From Vibrio sp. SCSIO 43137 (GTDB lineage: Bacteria; Pseudomonadota; Gammaproteobacteria; Enterobacterales; Vibrionaceae): a stretch of DNA of 64,000 bases. The first letter of the stretch is position 1, and every line of letters begins with the position of its first letter. Made by a program: the position numbers and the translations under genes. This document shows positions 48,488 through 58,528 of the stretch, one piece after another. The stretch covers positions 2,976,001 to 3,040,000 of the forward strand of contig NZ_CP116383.1 in assembly GCF_028201475.1 (NCBI RefSeq), written 5' to 3'. A model generated the notes under the pieces. That model was not told where the DNA came from and ran no database searches. It was given only the letters and a program-made list of their open reading frames with translations.

Positions 48488-49339
48488 TCAGGCGTTACTG
48501 ACAAAACGCTCTGGTTGCTCAACTTTCTGAAACCAGTTCAATTTTTCTGACAGCCGTACTACTTCACCAATCACGATCAGAGCCGGAGACTCTGCCTGCG
48601 CAGCCAGTTGAGAAAGCTGAGACAACTTTCCATGCAGCACCTTTTGAGTAGCCTGTGTACCACGCTCAATAATGGCTATAGGTGTTTCAGTGCTGCGGCC
48701 ATGATAGATAAGCTGCTCCTGAATATACTGAGACTTCATCAGCCCCATATAGATCACCAGAGTCTGGCTTCCCTTAGCCAGAGTCGACCAGTCCTGTTGA
48801 TCACTTTCCGCTTTCAGGTGTCCGGTAATAAACAGCGCCGACTGGGCATAATCCCGGTGAGTCAGCGGAATACCGGCATAAGCTGTTGCGCCTGCTGCCG
48901 CGGTAATACCGGGGACAACCTGAAAAGAGATACCGGCATCAGCCAGCACTTCCAGCTCTTCACCACCTCTGCCGAACACAAAGGGATCGCCGCCTTTAAT
49001 TCTGACTACCCGCTTACCCTGCAGAGCAAATTCAACCAATAGCTGATTAGTTTCGCCCTGAGGGACTGAGTGGTGCCCTGCTCTTTTACCGACACAGACT
49101 CTCTCTGTTTTTTCCGGAACCAGCGCCATAATTTCCTCTGACACCAGATAGTCGTACAGCACAACATTAGACTGCTGCAATAAGTTCAGAGCTTTAATTG
49201 TCAGCAACTCAGGGTCACCGGGGCCAGCGCCAACCAGCGCCACTTCACCACTCTTCAGTGAGCTTCGATTAAGCAGAGGCGTCGTATTGATATTGGCCAG
49301 TCTCGGCTTATCTGTCGGATATGTGGCTAGTCTGTCCAT
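48488..49339 (-). CDS. cobA: Uroporphyrinogen-III C-methyltransferase (SUMT)
   Basis: SAM-dependent double methylation giving precorrin-2, the precursor of siroheme for sulfite reductase. The motifs [47 protein letters not shown] and [14 protein letters not shown] are standard. I start at ATG 49339, which has a GGAAG site; frames up to 49381 and 49393 are open. There is no CysG-type dehydrogenase/ferrochelatase fusion, so siroheme synthesis must be completed elsewhere. Its place before cysD fits the sulfur role. Confidence 0.93.
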   Translation of the reverse strand: MDRLATYPTDKPRLANINTTPLLNRSSLKSGEVALVGAGPGDPELLTIKALNLLQQSNVVLYDYLVSEEIMALVPEKTERVCVGKRAGHHSVPQGETNQLLVEFALQGKRVVRIKGGDPFVFGRGGEELEVLADAGISFQVVPGITAAAGATAYAGIPLTHRDYAQSALFITGHLKAESDQQDWSTLAKGSQTLVIYMGLMKSQYIQEQLIYHGRSTETPIAIIERGTQATQKVLHGKLSQLSQLAAQAESPALIVIGEVVRLSEKLNWFQKVEQPERFVSNA

Positions 49340-49635
49340 GTCTGAATTGCTTCCGTTGTTATTACTCAGGTCTGAATGCATTATGTACAGCACTTTTTAT
49401 TACTGGAAATTCTAAAATTTCATTTTTTATTCTAAAAGCTGATAAGCGAGTAATGACGGGTTGATTTGTATGCAGTTGCCGGATGGAAAAGTTTAGACAC
49501 AGGTAGAAAAAATCGAAATTAACCTTACAAATGTCTCATTTTTTCTAGCGGGTAAACATTTTTTTCATTGTAAGTTGCTACATTAGACGTCGCGTAATTT
49601 CCCCCCTCAAAAAATAATGGACTCGGAGAAAACAG

Positions 49636-51597
49636 ATGACCATTAAGCCACTTTCTATCGCAGTGCTATCAGGCATGTTAGCTATGTCTGGTTCAGCTAT
49701 GGCAGAGACCATAAAGCTGAGAATCATCGAAACAACTGACCTTCACGCTAACGTTATGTCTTACGACTACTACAAAGATAAGCCTTCTAAGAAGATTGGT
49801 TTGTCCCGTGCGGCATCACTGGTTAAAGCAGCGGAAGCAGAAGTTACCAACTCCGTTCTGGTAGACAATGGTGACCTTATCCAGGGTAGTCCAATGGGCG
49901 ACTATATGGCTTCAAAAGGCATTAAGTCTGGTGAAGTTCACCCTATTTTCAAAGCAATGAACACGTTGAACTATGAAGTGGGTAACCTGGGTAACCACGA
50001 ATTTAACTACGGCATTGAGTTCCTGCGCGAATCTATCAATGACGCAGAGTTCCCTTATATCAACGCTAACGTTTATGACCAGAAGACCGGTGAAAACTAC
50101 TTCACTCCTTATGTGATCAAGCAACATGTATTTAAAGATACTGAAGGCTTCCCTCACACAGTACGTGTAGGGTATATCGGCTTCACTCCGCCGCAAATCA
50201 TGGTTTGGGATAAGAAAAACCTTGAAGGCAAAGTGTATGCGGAAGATATCAAAGCGACCGCTGAAAAGTTTGTTCCTCAGATGAAAGCTGAAGGTGCTGA
50301 CGTTATTGTTGCCATCCCTCACTCAGGTATTTCAACAGAACCATACACAAAAGGTGCTGCAGATTCCGTTATCTATCTGTCAGAAGTTGATGGCATCGAC
50401 GCTATTGCCTTTGGTCACTCTCACGCGGTATTCCCGGGTAAGAGATTTAAAAACATTCAGGGTGTCGATAACGAAAAAGGCACTATCAACGGCGTAGCAT
50501 CCGTTATGCCGGGTCGCTGGGGTAGCCACGTTGGTGTTATCGATCTTGAGCTGGACTTTGACAGTAAAGCTGGCCGCTGGGAAGTAGAAAGCGGCAAATC
50601 AGAAGCTCGTCCTATCTATGACAGAAAGACCAAGACATCTTATGCTGATGTTGATGCCGGCATCGAAAAAGCTCTGGCAGAAGCACACAAAGAGACCCGT
50701 GACTTTGTAAACCAGCCTATCGGTAAAGCTGATGATGTAATGTACAGCTATCTGGCTCTGGTTCAGGATGATCCAACGGTTCAGATCGTAAACGCAGCGC
50801 AGAAAGATTATGTTGAGAAGTTTATTCAGGGTGACCCTGAACTAGACGGTATTCCGGTACTATCTGCTGCAGCTCCGTTTAAAGCGGGCGGCCGTAAAAA
50901 CGATCCATCTGGCTATACAGAAGTAGAGTCAGGTCAGTTGACCTTCCGTAACGCGGCTGACTTGTACCTGTACCCGAACACACTTGTTGCTCTTAAGGTA
51001 ACAGGTAAAGAGGTTCAGGAGTGGCTTGAGTGTTCTGCAGGTCAGTTTAAGCAGATTGATACGAACAGTGAAGCACCTCAGACACTAATTGACTGGGAGA
51101 ACTTCCGTACCTATAACTTCGATGTTATTGATGGTGTTAACTACCAGATCGATATCACTCAGCCAGCGAAGTACGACGGCAACTGTAAAGTAATCAACCC
51201 AGACTCACAGCGTATTGTTAACCTGACTTATCAGGGCAAACCAGTTGATATGAAGCAGGACTTTATTATTGCTTCAAACAACTACCGTGCATATGGCGCT
51301 AAGTTCGCAGGTACAGGCTCTGAGTTTGTTGCGTTTGACTCACCAGATGAAAACCGCAGCATCCTTGCCGCTTACATTACTGAAGTAAGTAAAGAGAAGG
51401 GTGAAGTGAAGCCAAGTGCTGATAACAACTGGTCTTTCGCACCGCTGAACAGCGATAAGAAACTGGATATCCGTTTTGAAACATCACCAAGTGACAAAGC
51501 GGTACAGTTTATTAAAGACAAAGGTCAGTATCCGATGAAGAAAGTAGCGACTGACGAAGTTGGTTTCGCTGTTTATCAAATCGGTCTGCAAAAGTAA
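49636..51597 (+). CDS. cpdB: 2',3'-cyclic-nucleotide 2'-phosphodiesterase/3'-nucleotidase CpdB
   Basis: Periplasmic phosphoesterase that recovers nucleosides from 2',3'-cyclic nucleotides and 3'-nucleotides. 653 residues; signal peptide about 1-23 (SAMA-ETI). Metallophosphoesterase motifs: [43 protein letters not shown], and [11 protein letters not shown]-terminal 5'-nucleotidase domain from about 360. In E. coli cpdB sits next to ytfJ/ytfK; here the zrg and cys loci lie between. Confidence 0.96.
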   Translation: MTIKPLSIAVLSGMLAMSGSAMAETIKLRIIETTDLHANVMSYDYYKDKPSKKIGLSRAASLVKAAEAEVTNSVLVDNGDLIQGSPMGDYMASKGIKSGEVHPIFKAMNTLNYEVGNLGNHEFNYGIEFLRESINDAEFPYINANVYDQKTGENYFTPYVIKQHVFKDTEGFPHTVRVGYIGFTPPQIMVWDKKNLEGKVYAEDIKATAEKFVPQMKAEGADVIVAIPHSGISTEPYTKGAADSVIYLSEVDGIDAIAFGHSHAVFPGKRFKNIQGVDNEKGTINGVASVMPGRWGSHVGVIDLELDFDSKAGRWEVESGKSEARPIYDRKTKTSYADVDAGIEKALAEAHKETRDFVNQPIGKADDVMYSYLALVQDDPTVQIVNAAQKDYVEKFIQGDPELDGIPVLSAAAPFKAGGRKNDPSGYTEVESGQLTFRNAADLYLYPNTLVALKVTGKEVQEWLECSAGQFKQIDTNSEAPQTLIDWENFRTYNFDVIDGVNYQIDITQPAKYDGNCKVINPDSQRIVNLTYQGKPVDMKQDFIIASNNYRAYGAKFAGTGSEFVAFDSPDENRSILAAYITEVSKEKGEVKPSADNNWSFAPLNSDKKLDIRFETSPSDKAVQFIKDKGQYPMKKVATDEVGFAVYQIGLQK

Positions 51598-51615
51598 TTA
51601 GTATCTGTTAAAGCT

Positions 51616-51645
51616 AAGCCGCTCTTTATGAGCGGCTTTTTTATT
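51616..51645 (+). terminator. Intrinsic terminator after cpdB
   Basis: AAGCCGCTC (51616-51624) and GAGCGGCTT (51630-51638) around TTTAT, followed by TTTTATTA. Confidence 0.88.
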
Positions 51646-51721
51646 ACTTCGGTTTAGTCTAACCTTAGCAACACAAAATCTCCCCTCTTTCCAGAGACAC
51701 TTTTACTGCCGGAGCATATTA

Positions 51722-52288
51722 ATGGATAAGCAATTTCTGACTGAACTTAAAAACTACGGATTTACTGACAGCCAGATTAGCGAGTTAAGTCAGTCGGTCA
51801 CACCAATCGAGCTGCCCACCCGGCATATTCTGGTTAATCAGGGTGCGAAACCGGATGCTGTCTACTTTCTTCTGGAAGGCTTGTGCCATGCCTGCTACCT
51901 GACAGAAGACGGCAAGCAGTTTAGTAAAGAATTTTACTGGGAGCATGACTGGATCATCGGCTTTGAAAGCCTGATAAATGATCAGCCTTCTCCTTACCTT
52001 CTTGAATCCCTGACACCGGTAAGAATGATCAGCATTCCGCTGGAAACGGTTGTTGAGTGGCGCGAGCGTGCTAATCCGCTTTATATAAAACTGCTGGAGA
52101 CCCAGCTGGTTTACAAAGAGGCCAAAGAGCGCTTTATGCTGTTGTACTCAGCAGAAGAGAAATATGACCTCTTCTGCCAGAACTATCCAGATCTCGAAAC
52201 ACGGCTGAATGACTATCAGATAGCTGCCTATCTGGGCATCAGTCATGTCAGCCTGAGCCGAATTAAGTCGCGGTTAAAATCAAAGTAA
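51722..52288 (+). CDS. Crp/Fnr family transcriptional regulator
   Basis: 188 residues: cyclic-nucleotide-binding-type beta roll about 25-125 (LVNQGAKPDAVYFLLEGLCHACYLTEDG) and a short C-terminal helix-turn-helix about 155-185 (NDYQIAAYLGISHVSLSRIK). No N-terminal Fnr cysteine cluster and no clear cAMP phosphate-binding Arg-Ser motif, so the signal is unknown. It converges on the OmpV-like gene; the target is unknown. Confidence 0.88.
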   Translation: MDKQFLTELKNYGFTDSQISELSQSVTPIELPTRHILVNQGAKPDAVYFLLEGLCHACYLTEDGKQFSKEFYWEHDWIIGFESLINDQPSPYLLESLTPVRMISIPLETVVEWRERANPLYIKLLETQLVYKEAKERFMLLYSAEEKYDLFCQNYPDLETRLNDYQIAAYLGISHVSLSRIKSRLKSK

Positions 52289-52307
52289 CGAAATAGGGTA
52301 TTTACTT

Positions 52308-53066
52308 CTACAACCAGTCTGAAAAATTATATGCCACACCAAGGCTTACTGCCCAGCCAAGATCATGCTGAACAAGAGGGCTGTTACTGTCATGGTGCTG
52401 AAGTTCTAGTTTAACCAGACCAATCCACTTATCGGTAAAATCGTAAATACCGATCAAGCCAGCCTGATACAGCAAAGTGCTGTCAGCACTGTATGCTTTC
52501 AGAGAGGAAGCAGCAGCTTCCTTGGCTGAGACATTATAAAGGTGTTGTGACAGCTTCTTATCCCGGTAATCCACCTCGACATAAGGAGTCAATGCAAATG
52601 AGTCTATCGGCGTTTCAAAGCTACGGGCCAGATGCAACTGTACTTCATAACCCTTATGTTCGTCGGTTACATCCTGCAGATAAGTCAGCCTTGCGCCTAC
52701 AGTACCAAATGTTATGCCCAGCTCACCATTACCATCCCGTTCTTCGATTCCAGAAGGAAGTGATGTCACATCATCAGAAACTTCGGCAAAACGCCACTGA
52801 CCACTAATGCCCACCCAAGGGGTCAGAGAGACATTCACCAGAGCACCATCGACAAAACCATATTTTCCGTTGTAGAAAAAATTGGGTTCAGCGGACGCCT
52901 TTGCACTGCTTTCATCAGAAAACACTGACTTTCCAAACGACACACCGCCGCCAACGAAACCGTAATCTTGATAATCAACCTCGGCAGCAGCAGAGAATGA
53001 TGCCGACACGCCTCCCGCCAGCACGCCCGCTATCAACAGGCTGGTACTGTTTATCTTCCCTTTCAT
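52308..53066 (-). CDS. OmpV/MipA-family outer-membrane protein
   Basis: 252 residues from ATG 53066, chosen for its strong AGGAGAT site; the frame goes on to 53081. Signal peptide about 1-27 (SAAA-EVD). The mature chain alternates beta strands and aromatic girdle residues, ending AVSLGVAYNFSDWL, the usual outer-membrane C-terminus. It belongs with MipA/OmpV scaffolding or porin proteins; the substrate is unknown. It ends 20 bases from the end of the convergent Crp/Fnr gene. Confidence 0.82.
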   Translation of the reverse strand: MKGKINSTSLLIAGVLAGGVSASFSAAAEVDYQDYGFVGGGVSFGKSVFSDESSAKASAEPNFFYNGKYGFVDGALVNVSLTPWVGISGQWRFAEVSDDVTSLPSGIEERDGNGELGITFGTVGARLTYLQDVTDEHKGYEVQLHLARSFETPIDSFALTPYVEVDYRDKKLSQHLYNVSAKEAAASSLKAYSADSTLLYQAGLIGIYDFTDKWIGLVKLELQHHDSNSPLVQHDLGWAVSLGVAYNFSDWL

Positions 53067-53280
53067 ATCTATCTCCTTCACTCAGGGTATTAAAATAAGA
53101 GAACCACAGGGAAAAGAAAAAATTTCATGGTATACGGTTTTATAAATCCCTTTAAGCTATAGGGAAACAAGATTTAAAGCCTAAGCAATAGAGTCAAAAG
53201 AAGAAGTTAACATCAGTTAACGATTTGATTTTTAAATGCTGATACAGTACTTGTCTTATCAATAATCAATGGAACCTGAC

Positions 53281-53733
53281 ATGCTTACCTGGCACCTGTA
53301 CCAATTAGACAATTTTTCACCCCGGCAACTATTCAACATGCTAAAACTCAGGGTGGATGTATTCGTTGTTGAGCAAACCTGCCCTTATCCGGATCTGGAT
53401 GAAAAAGATCTGCGTGACGATGTTTATCATCTGATAGGAGAAATAGGTGGTGAAGTGGTCGCCTGCGCAAGGCTAATGGCGCCGGGGGTAAACTACGCCA
53501 ATGTCAGTATTGGCAGAGTAGCTACGAAATCGTCGGCCAGAGGACAGGGGCTAGGTCATCAGTTAGTAAAGCAAGCCTTAAAGCAGTGCCAGATACTCTG
53601 GCCAGATCAAACTATTGATATTGGTGCACAGGAGTACCTTTGCGATTTCTATCGTGGCCACGGCTTTAGCGCTATTTCAGAACAGTATCTTGAAGATGGT
53701 ATTCCACATATCGATATGAGAATAGAGAAGTAG
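53281..53733 (+). CDS. elaA: GNAT family N-acetyltransferase, ElaA-like
   Basis: 150 residues from ATG 53281 (MLTWHLYQLD), with a GGAA site before it; ATG 53269 is an alternative. MLKLRVDVFVVEQTCPYPDLDEKD and IGRVATKSSARGQGLGHQLV (the acetyl-CoA loop) match ElaA closely, as does the end DGIPHIDM. The acceptor substrate is unknown. The stop shares a base with the next gene's GTG. Confidence 0.9.
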   Translation: MLTWHLYQLDNFSPRQLFNMLKLRVDVFVVEQTCPYPDLDEKDLRDDVYHLIGEIGGEVVACARLMAPGVNYANVSIGRVATKSSARGQGLGHQLVKQALKQCQILWPDQTIDIGAQEYLCDFYRGHGFSAISEQYLEDGIPHIDMRIEK

Positions 53734-54614
53734 TGCAAAAGCCTTCTGCTGTAACTATTGCCATTATCAGTCTGGTGGCCGGCAATTTTCTGGCCTCCCT
53801 TTCAGATGTAGCCGTTAAGCTTCTTGAAGGTGAAGTTTTTACCTTTGAGTATGTTTTTGTCCGGCAACTTATGGCGACCCTGATACTGGCTCCAATCTAT
53901 TTCCGCCACTATGGCAGTTTTAAAGGCCAGTCTCTCAGCTGGAAAATCACACTGTTACGCGCCAACCTGATTGTTATAGGTGCTGCCTGTATGGTAGTGG
54001 CCGTCACCTATCTGCCGCTGGCAACGGCAAATGCTGTTTTCTACGCCGCACCGCTACTAATGCTGCCAGTCTCATTTATGTTGCTGGCAGAGCGTCCTGC
54101 AGCCAGTAAAGTTGTCGCCTCTGCAATTGGCTTTATCGGTGTACTGATCGTTCTCCGACCCTCACAGTTTCACTGGGCGGCATGCTTTGCCCTTGGTACT
54201 GCGGTAACTTTGGCACTATTTAGTGTTCTGGTAAGAAAGCTTCCTTCACAACACGGGGTCGTACATACTTTGTTCTGGACCAGCCTGTTCTCACTTCCTG
54301 TTTCTGGTTTGTTGGCATTGATGGAGTGGCAGGAGATGAGCACTGCACAGCTAGGCTGGACAGTGCTGAGCTCAGTCTGCGTTCTGGCCTATAACGGTTT
54401 GTCAGTATTCGCTTATAAGAAAGCGCCGGCTAGCCAGATCGCACTGTCTGAATATACCGGATTAGTTTTTGTCACCCTGTTCGGAGTAATGTGGTTTGAC
54501 GAAATTCCTGATCTGATTACTCTCGCGGGTATCATACTAATTATTGCTCCCCTTATCCCCGCAGAGCATTACAAAAAGCTGGGCAGACGAATATCACCTC
54601 AGGCCTGGAGGTGA
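53733..54614 (+). CDS. DMT superfamily (EamA) transporter
   Basis: 293 residues with ten predicted helices in two EamA repeats (about 8-140 and 150-283). It starts with GTG 53733, overlapping the elaA stop by one base. Typical features are the VTYLPLATANAVFYAAPLL motif in repeat 1 and KKAPASQIALSEYTGLVF in repeat 2. A metabolite exporter is likely; the substrate cannot be told. The operon with elaA hints that the two act on one compound, but this is inference. Confidence 0.9.
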   Translation: MQKPSAVTIAIISLVAGNFLASLSDVAVKLLEGEVFTFEYVFVRQLMATLILAPIYFRHYGSFKGQSLSWKITLLRANLIVIGAACMVVAVTYLPLATANAVFYAAPLLMLPVSFMLLAERPAASKVVASAIGFIGVLIVLRPSQFHWAACFALGTAVTLALFSVLVRKLPSQHGVVHTLFWTSLFSLPVSGLLALMEWQEMSTAQLGWTVLSSVCVLAYNGLSVFAYKKAPASQIALSEYTGLVFVTLFGVMWFDEIPDLITLAGIILIIAPLIPAEHYKKLGRRISPQAWR

Positions 54615-55169
54615 TTACTTACTTCTTCCGTAACTTCCGTCCGACAAACGGAAGAACATAACAGCTGCACCTGACTTTTCTAACTGAAGGATATCTACAT
54701 TCCCTTCAGGAGTGGTTTTAAAGCGAACCAACTGCCCCTGCTTAATCTTACTTAATGGCTTATCCAGACCTTCAACTTTTATCAGGGCATTCAGGTCAGT
54801 AATAGGCAGGTTATTGTTTCTGAATACTTTGGAGAGGGTATCCCCCGACTTCACCTGATACTCCTTCCACTGTTCGGTAACAGTGACGGGTTTATTGCTG
54901 GCTACCTGACTGAGGTCCGTGGTATCGACAGAAACTTCTTTCCTTTCTGGTTGCGGAGTTTCTCCCTGCGGAACTTCAGCCTGCTCTTTACTGGTAGGGA
55001 GAACCAGCAAAATCAGAAATAGCGGCACCAGTACTAACAAGGCTCTACGATGAAATTTGGGCAGCTGACTCCACACCTCAGGCGTGCTATAGGATCTTCC
55101 CTGCTTAACAGAAGAAACCAGATCAGTTAAAAAATTGCTCTGTTTTTTATTTCTGTTCCGACGACTCAT
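54615..55169 (-). CDS. ytfB: OapA/YtfB-like cell-envelope protein with LysM-like domain
   Basis: 184 residues from ATG 55169 (MSRRNRNKKQSNF). Basic cytoplasmic N-terminus, one helix about 48-66 (RALLVLVPLFLILLVLP), a Pro/Glu linker and a C-terminal OapA/LysM-like domain about 105-184 (YQVKSGDTLSKVFRNNNLPI). E. coli YtfB has this layout, binds N-acetylglucosamine polymers and acts in cell division. It is divergent from fklB, as in E. coli, which supports the name. Confidence 0.85.
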   Translation of the reverse strand: MSRRNRNKKQSNFLTDLVSSVKQGRSYSTPEVWSQLPKFHRRALLVLVPLFLILLVLPTSKEQAEVPQGETPQPERKEVSVDTTDLSQVASNKPVTVTEQWKEYQVKSGDTLSKVFRNNNLPITDLNALIKVEGLDKPLSKIKQGQLVRFKTTPEGNVDILQLEKSGAAVMFFRLSDGSYGRSK

Positions 55170-55421
55170 ATCCGCGACCCTTTTCTTAACTCCATAAACC
55201 ACTGTTTGCCGGTAGCTATCTGAAGATACGCATATTTCCCGATAACTCAGCAATAGATATTAGGGTATATAAATTCTTACTACAGGTATATAGCAATTAA
55301 TTTCATTGAGCTAAAGTTTACCTTTATTCTCACTTATCGCATTCTTGCTAATGGCGGTTTCTTCATCGTCCTATAACTGCTATGCTTTGGCCTTTCTTTA
55401 ACTAAAGTAAAGAGTGACATA

Positions 55422-56042
55422 ATGTCTGATATCAAATTAGAAACCGTAGAGCAGAAAGCTAGCTATGGTATTGGTCTGCAAATGGGCCAGCAACTGGCTG
55501 GAAGCGGCCTTGAAGGCCTAAGCGTAGATGCGATTGCAAAAGGTATTGCTACTGCCCTGACTGGTGACATGCCTGAAATCGAAGTAGACGAAATTAACAA
55601 AGCTCTGCAAGAAATCCACACTCGCGCTGAAGAAGCTCGTCAGGAAGCGGCTAAAGCGGCATCTGCAGACGGTGAAGCATTCCTTAAAGACAACGCACTT
55701 CGTCCTGAAGTAACGGTTCTTGAGTCTGGCCTTCAGTATGAAGTTCTTACAGAAGGTACTGGTGAGATCCCGACTTCTGACAAGCAAGTACGTGTTCACT
55801 ACCACGGTGAACTAACTGACGGTACTGTATTCGACAGCTCAGTATCCCGCGGTCAGCCTGCTGAATTCCCTGTAACCGGCGTAATCAAAGGCTGGGTTGA
55901 AGCACTTCAGCTAATGCCTGTTGGCTCTAAGTGGAAGCTATATATCCCACAAGATCTTGCCTATGGTGAGCGTGGTGCAGGTGCCGCTATCCCTCCATAC
56001 GCAGCACTAGTATTTGAAGTTGAGCTACTGGATATTCTTTAA
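55422..56042 (+). CDS. fklB: FKBP-type peptidyl-prolyl isomerase FklB (FKBP22)
   Basis: Cytoplasmic or periplasm-free FKBP22 type: no signal peptide. 206 residues with the dimerisation helices about 1-85 (KASYGIGLQMGQQLAGSGL) and the FKBP domain about 105-206 (VRVHYHGELTDGTVFDSSVSRGQPAEFPV, YGERGAGAAIPPYAALVFEVEL). Catalyses proline isomerisation and acts as a chaperone. Divergent from ytfB. Confidence 0.96.
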   Translation: MSDIKLETVEQKASYGIGLQMGQQLAGSGLEGLSVDAIAKGIATALTGDMPEIEVDEINKALQEIHTRAEEARQEAAKAASADGEAFLKDNALRPEVTVLESGLQYEVLTEGTGEIPTSDKQVRVHYHGELTDGTVFDSSVSRGQPAEFPVTGVIKGWVEALQLMPVGSKWKLYIPQDLAYGERGAGAAIPPYAALVFEVELLDIL

Positions 56043-56070
56043 GATTATCTTTAACTCAATCTCAAAAATT

Positions 56071-56099
56071 AAGCGGTGATAGTCACCGCTTTTTTTTAC
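56071..56099 (+). terminator. Intrinsic terminator after fklB
   Basis: AAGCGGTGA (56071-56079) and TCACCGCTT (56083-56091) around TAG, followed by a run of six T. Confidence 0.9.
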
Positions 56100-56137
56100 C
56101 TGTCGTAAACTGATATCAGGAGAATAAGGAGATTCGT

Positions 56138-56644
56138 ATGAAAAATGTCAGTGCACTACTTGCCATCACTACACTATGTCTGTCTTACCCAAGCTATGCT
56201 CTGTTTGGCCTAGGTTCAGACTCTAATTCAGATAAGAAACTGGATAGTTCCGCACTCACCTCTCTGGCGGGAACACTAACAGGAGAGGCTGATACGCAAA
56301 ATAGTTCCCCCATAGTCGATATGCTCTCAGGTCAGTTAGGTGTATCTACTCAGCAAGCCACAGGCGGCGCAGGCGCTCTTCTTGCCCTTGCCTCAAACTC
56401 ACTGTCAGAGAGCGACAGTTCTGAGCTCTCCAGTCTGATTCCCGGTATGAGTGCTTTACAAAACTCCGCACCTGGCCTGATGGGAATGGCAACCAATTTA
56501 AGCGCAGTAAATAACGTCTTTTCTAGTCTGGGGCTTGATCCTGCTATGGTCTCACAGTTTGCTCCACTGATTCTTCAATACCTGACTTCTCAGGGAGCCT
56601 CTTCCGGTCTACTCAGCTCACTAGGCAGCTTATGGGGAAGCTAA
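56138..56644 (+). CDS. DUF2780 secreted protein
   Basis: 168 residues; signal peptide about 1-21 (SYA-LFG). The rest is rich in Ser, Gly, Leu and Ala, with GGAGALLALASNSL and an amphipathic C-terminal half (LGLDPAMVSQFAPLILQYL) matching the DUF2780 pattern. Function unknown; such proteins in Vibrio are called VcgC/VcgE-like. An AGGAGAATAAGGAG ribosome site precedes ATG 56138. Confidence 0.78.
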   Translation: MKNVSALLAITTLCLSYPSYALFGLGSDSNSDKKLDSSALTSLAGTLTGEADTQNSSPIVDMLSGQLGVSTQQATGGAGALLALASNSLSESDSSELSSLIPGMSALQNSAPGLMGMATNLSAVNNVFSSLGLDPAMVSQFAPLILQYLTSQGASSGLLSSLGSLWGS

Positions 56645-56750
56645 ACCTGTAAATCGTATAAACCATGACTAATGGCTATTAAATAAGGGCTTGTCTCAAT
56701 TGTATAAAATATGACATTCTGGTGTTTTCTACATGGATGAGAGAGAGACA

Positions 56751-58019
56751 ATGAAGGACGAGACCCTTTCGATACATTTCGGCTACGAAACAGACCCAAC
56801 CACAAAATCCGTTGCAACCCCTATCTACCAGACAGTAGCTTATGAGTTTGATAATGCTCAGCATGGCGCCGATCTATTTAATTTAGAGGTTCCGGGAAAT
56901 ATTTACACCCGGATAATGAACCCGACGAATGATGTGCTGGAAAAACGAATGGCTGCCCTTGAGGGTGGTATCGCCGGCTTAGCGGTCAGTGCCGGTAGCT
57001 CAGCGATTCATTACGCTATTCTTACTCTGGCAAAAGCCGGAGACAATATTATATCGACACCTCAGCTTTATGGCGGAACCTATACCCTGTTTGCTCATAT
57101 GTTGCCGGGATTAGGCATCGAAGTCCGTTTTGCCAAGGATGACAAACCAGAGAGCCTTGCAGAGCTAATTGACGATAAAACCAAGGCGGTTTACTGCGAA
57201 TCTATCGGTAACCCGGCTGGGAATATTATCGATCTGGAAAGAGTCGCTGAACTTTCCCATCAGCAGGGCGTTCCTGTCATTGTCGATAATACCGTTGCAA
57301 CTCCGGCGGTTTGCAAACCGATAGAGTTCGGTGCTGATATCGTCGTTCACTCTCTGACCAAGTACGTAGGCGGTCATGGTACTACTCTGGGTGGTATGAT
57401 TATCGATTCAGGTAAATTCCCTTGGGAAGAGCATAAAGAGCGTTTTCCTGAGTTCAGTCAGCCAGAAGCTTCCTACCACGGTGTCGTTTACTCTGATGCT
57501 TTCGGCCCGGCAGCCTTTATCGGAAGAGCCAGAACCGTGCCTCTGCGTAATACGGGCTCTGCCCTCTCGCCAATGAACGCATTTATGCTGCTACAGGGAC
57601 TGGAAACCCTCTCCCTTAGAATGGAGCGCCATTGCGACAATGCACTCAAGGTTGCCCAATTCTTACAGTCTCACAAGAAAGTAAGCTGGGTAAGTTATGC
57701 CGGCCTTGCTGATTCTGAGTACTTCCCGTTGGCTGAAAAATATATGAAAGGCAAACCATCAGGTATCCTTTCATTTGGTCTGAAAGACGGCTATGAGGCG
57801 GGTGTTCGTTTTTACGATGCTCTGCAGATATTTAAACGTCTGGTAAATATCGGTGACGCCAAGTCTCTTGCCTGCCACCCAGCCTCCACAACTCACAGAC
57901 AGCTGGACATTGATGAGCAGAAACAAGCCGGAGTTTCACCAGAAATGATCCGTCTGTCAGTAGGTATTGAACATATTGATGATATCTTACAAGACCTGGA
58001 TCAAGCTCTAAACGCCTGA
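56751..58019 (+). CDS. O-acetylhomoserine aminocarboxypropyltransferase (sulfhydrylase)
   Basis: PLP enzyme making homocysteine from O-acetyl-L-homoserine and sulfide. 422 residues from ATG 56751 (MKDETLSIHFGYE); ATG 56733 is also open. Cys/Met-metabolism fold with AGSSAIHYAILTLAKAGDNI, YGGTYTLF, the PLP lysine in VHSLTKYVGGHGTTLGG and the C-terminal LSVGIEHIDDI. It gives a direct sulfhydrylation route beside the cysteine pathway fed by the cys genes. Length and SYHGVVY support OAH over cystathionine gamma-synthase. Confidence 0.93.
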   Translation: MKDETLSIHFGYETDPTTKSVATPIYQTVAYEFDNAQHGADLFNLEVPGNIYTRIMNPTNDVLEKRMAALEGGIAGLAVSAGSSAIHYAILTLAKAGDNIISTPQLYGGTYTLFAHMLPGLGIEVRFAKDDKPESLAELIDDKTKAVYCESIGNPAGNIIDLERVAELSHQQGVPVIVDNTVATPAVCKPIEFGADIVVHSLTKYVGGHGTTLGGMIIDSGKFPWEEHKERFPEFSQPEASYHGVVYSDAFGPAAFIGRARTVPLRNTGSALSPMNAFMLLQGLETLSLRMERHCDNALKVAQFLQSHKKVSWVSYAGLADSEYFPLAEKYMKGKPSGILSFGLKDGYEAGVRFYDALQIFKRLVNIGDAKSLACHPASTTHRQLDIDEQKQAGVSPEMIRLSVGIEHIDDILQDLDQALNA

Positions 58020-58067
58020 TTAGTGAATTATCGGGGGCTAAAATAGCTCCTGATATAAATTTCAGAG

Positions 58068-58100
58068 ACAAAAAAGCCGGGCAATGCCCGGCTTTTATTT
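58068..58100. terminator. Bidirectional terminator between OAH sulfhydrylase gene and rplQ
   Basis: AAAAGCCGGGC (58072-58082) and GCCCGGCTTTT (58086-58096) around AAT, with A-rich and T-rich flanks. It ends the whole spc-alpha ribosomal transcript on the minus strand. Confidence 0.92.
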
Positions 58101-58115
58101 TAGTAGAACTTATGC

Positions 58116-58505
<390 letters not shown>

Positions 58506-58528
58506 CTAATCCTTCTAACTAGTATCGA

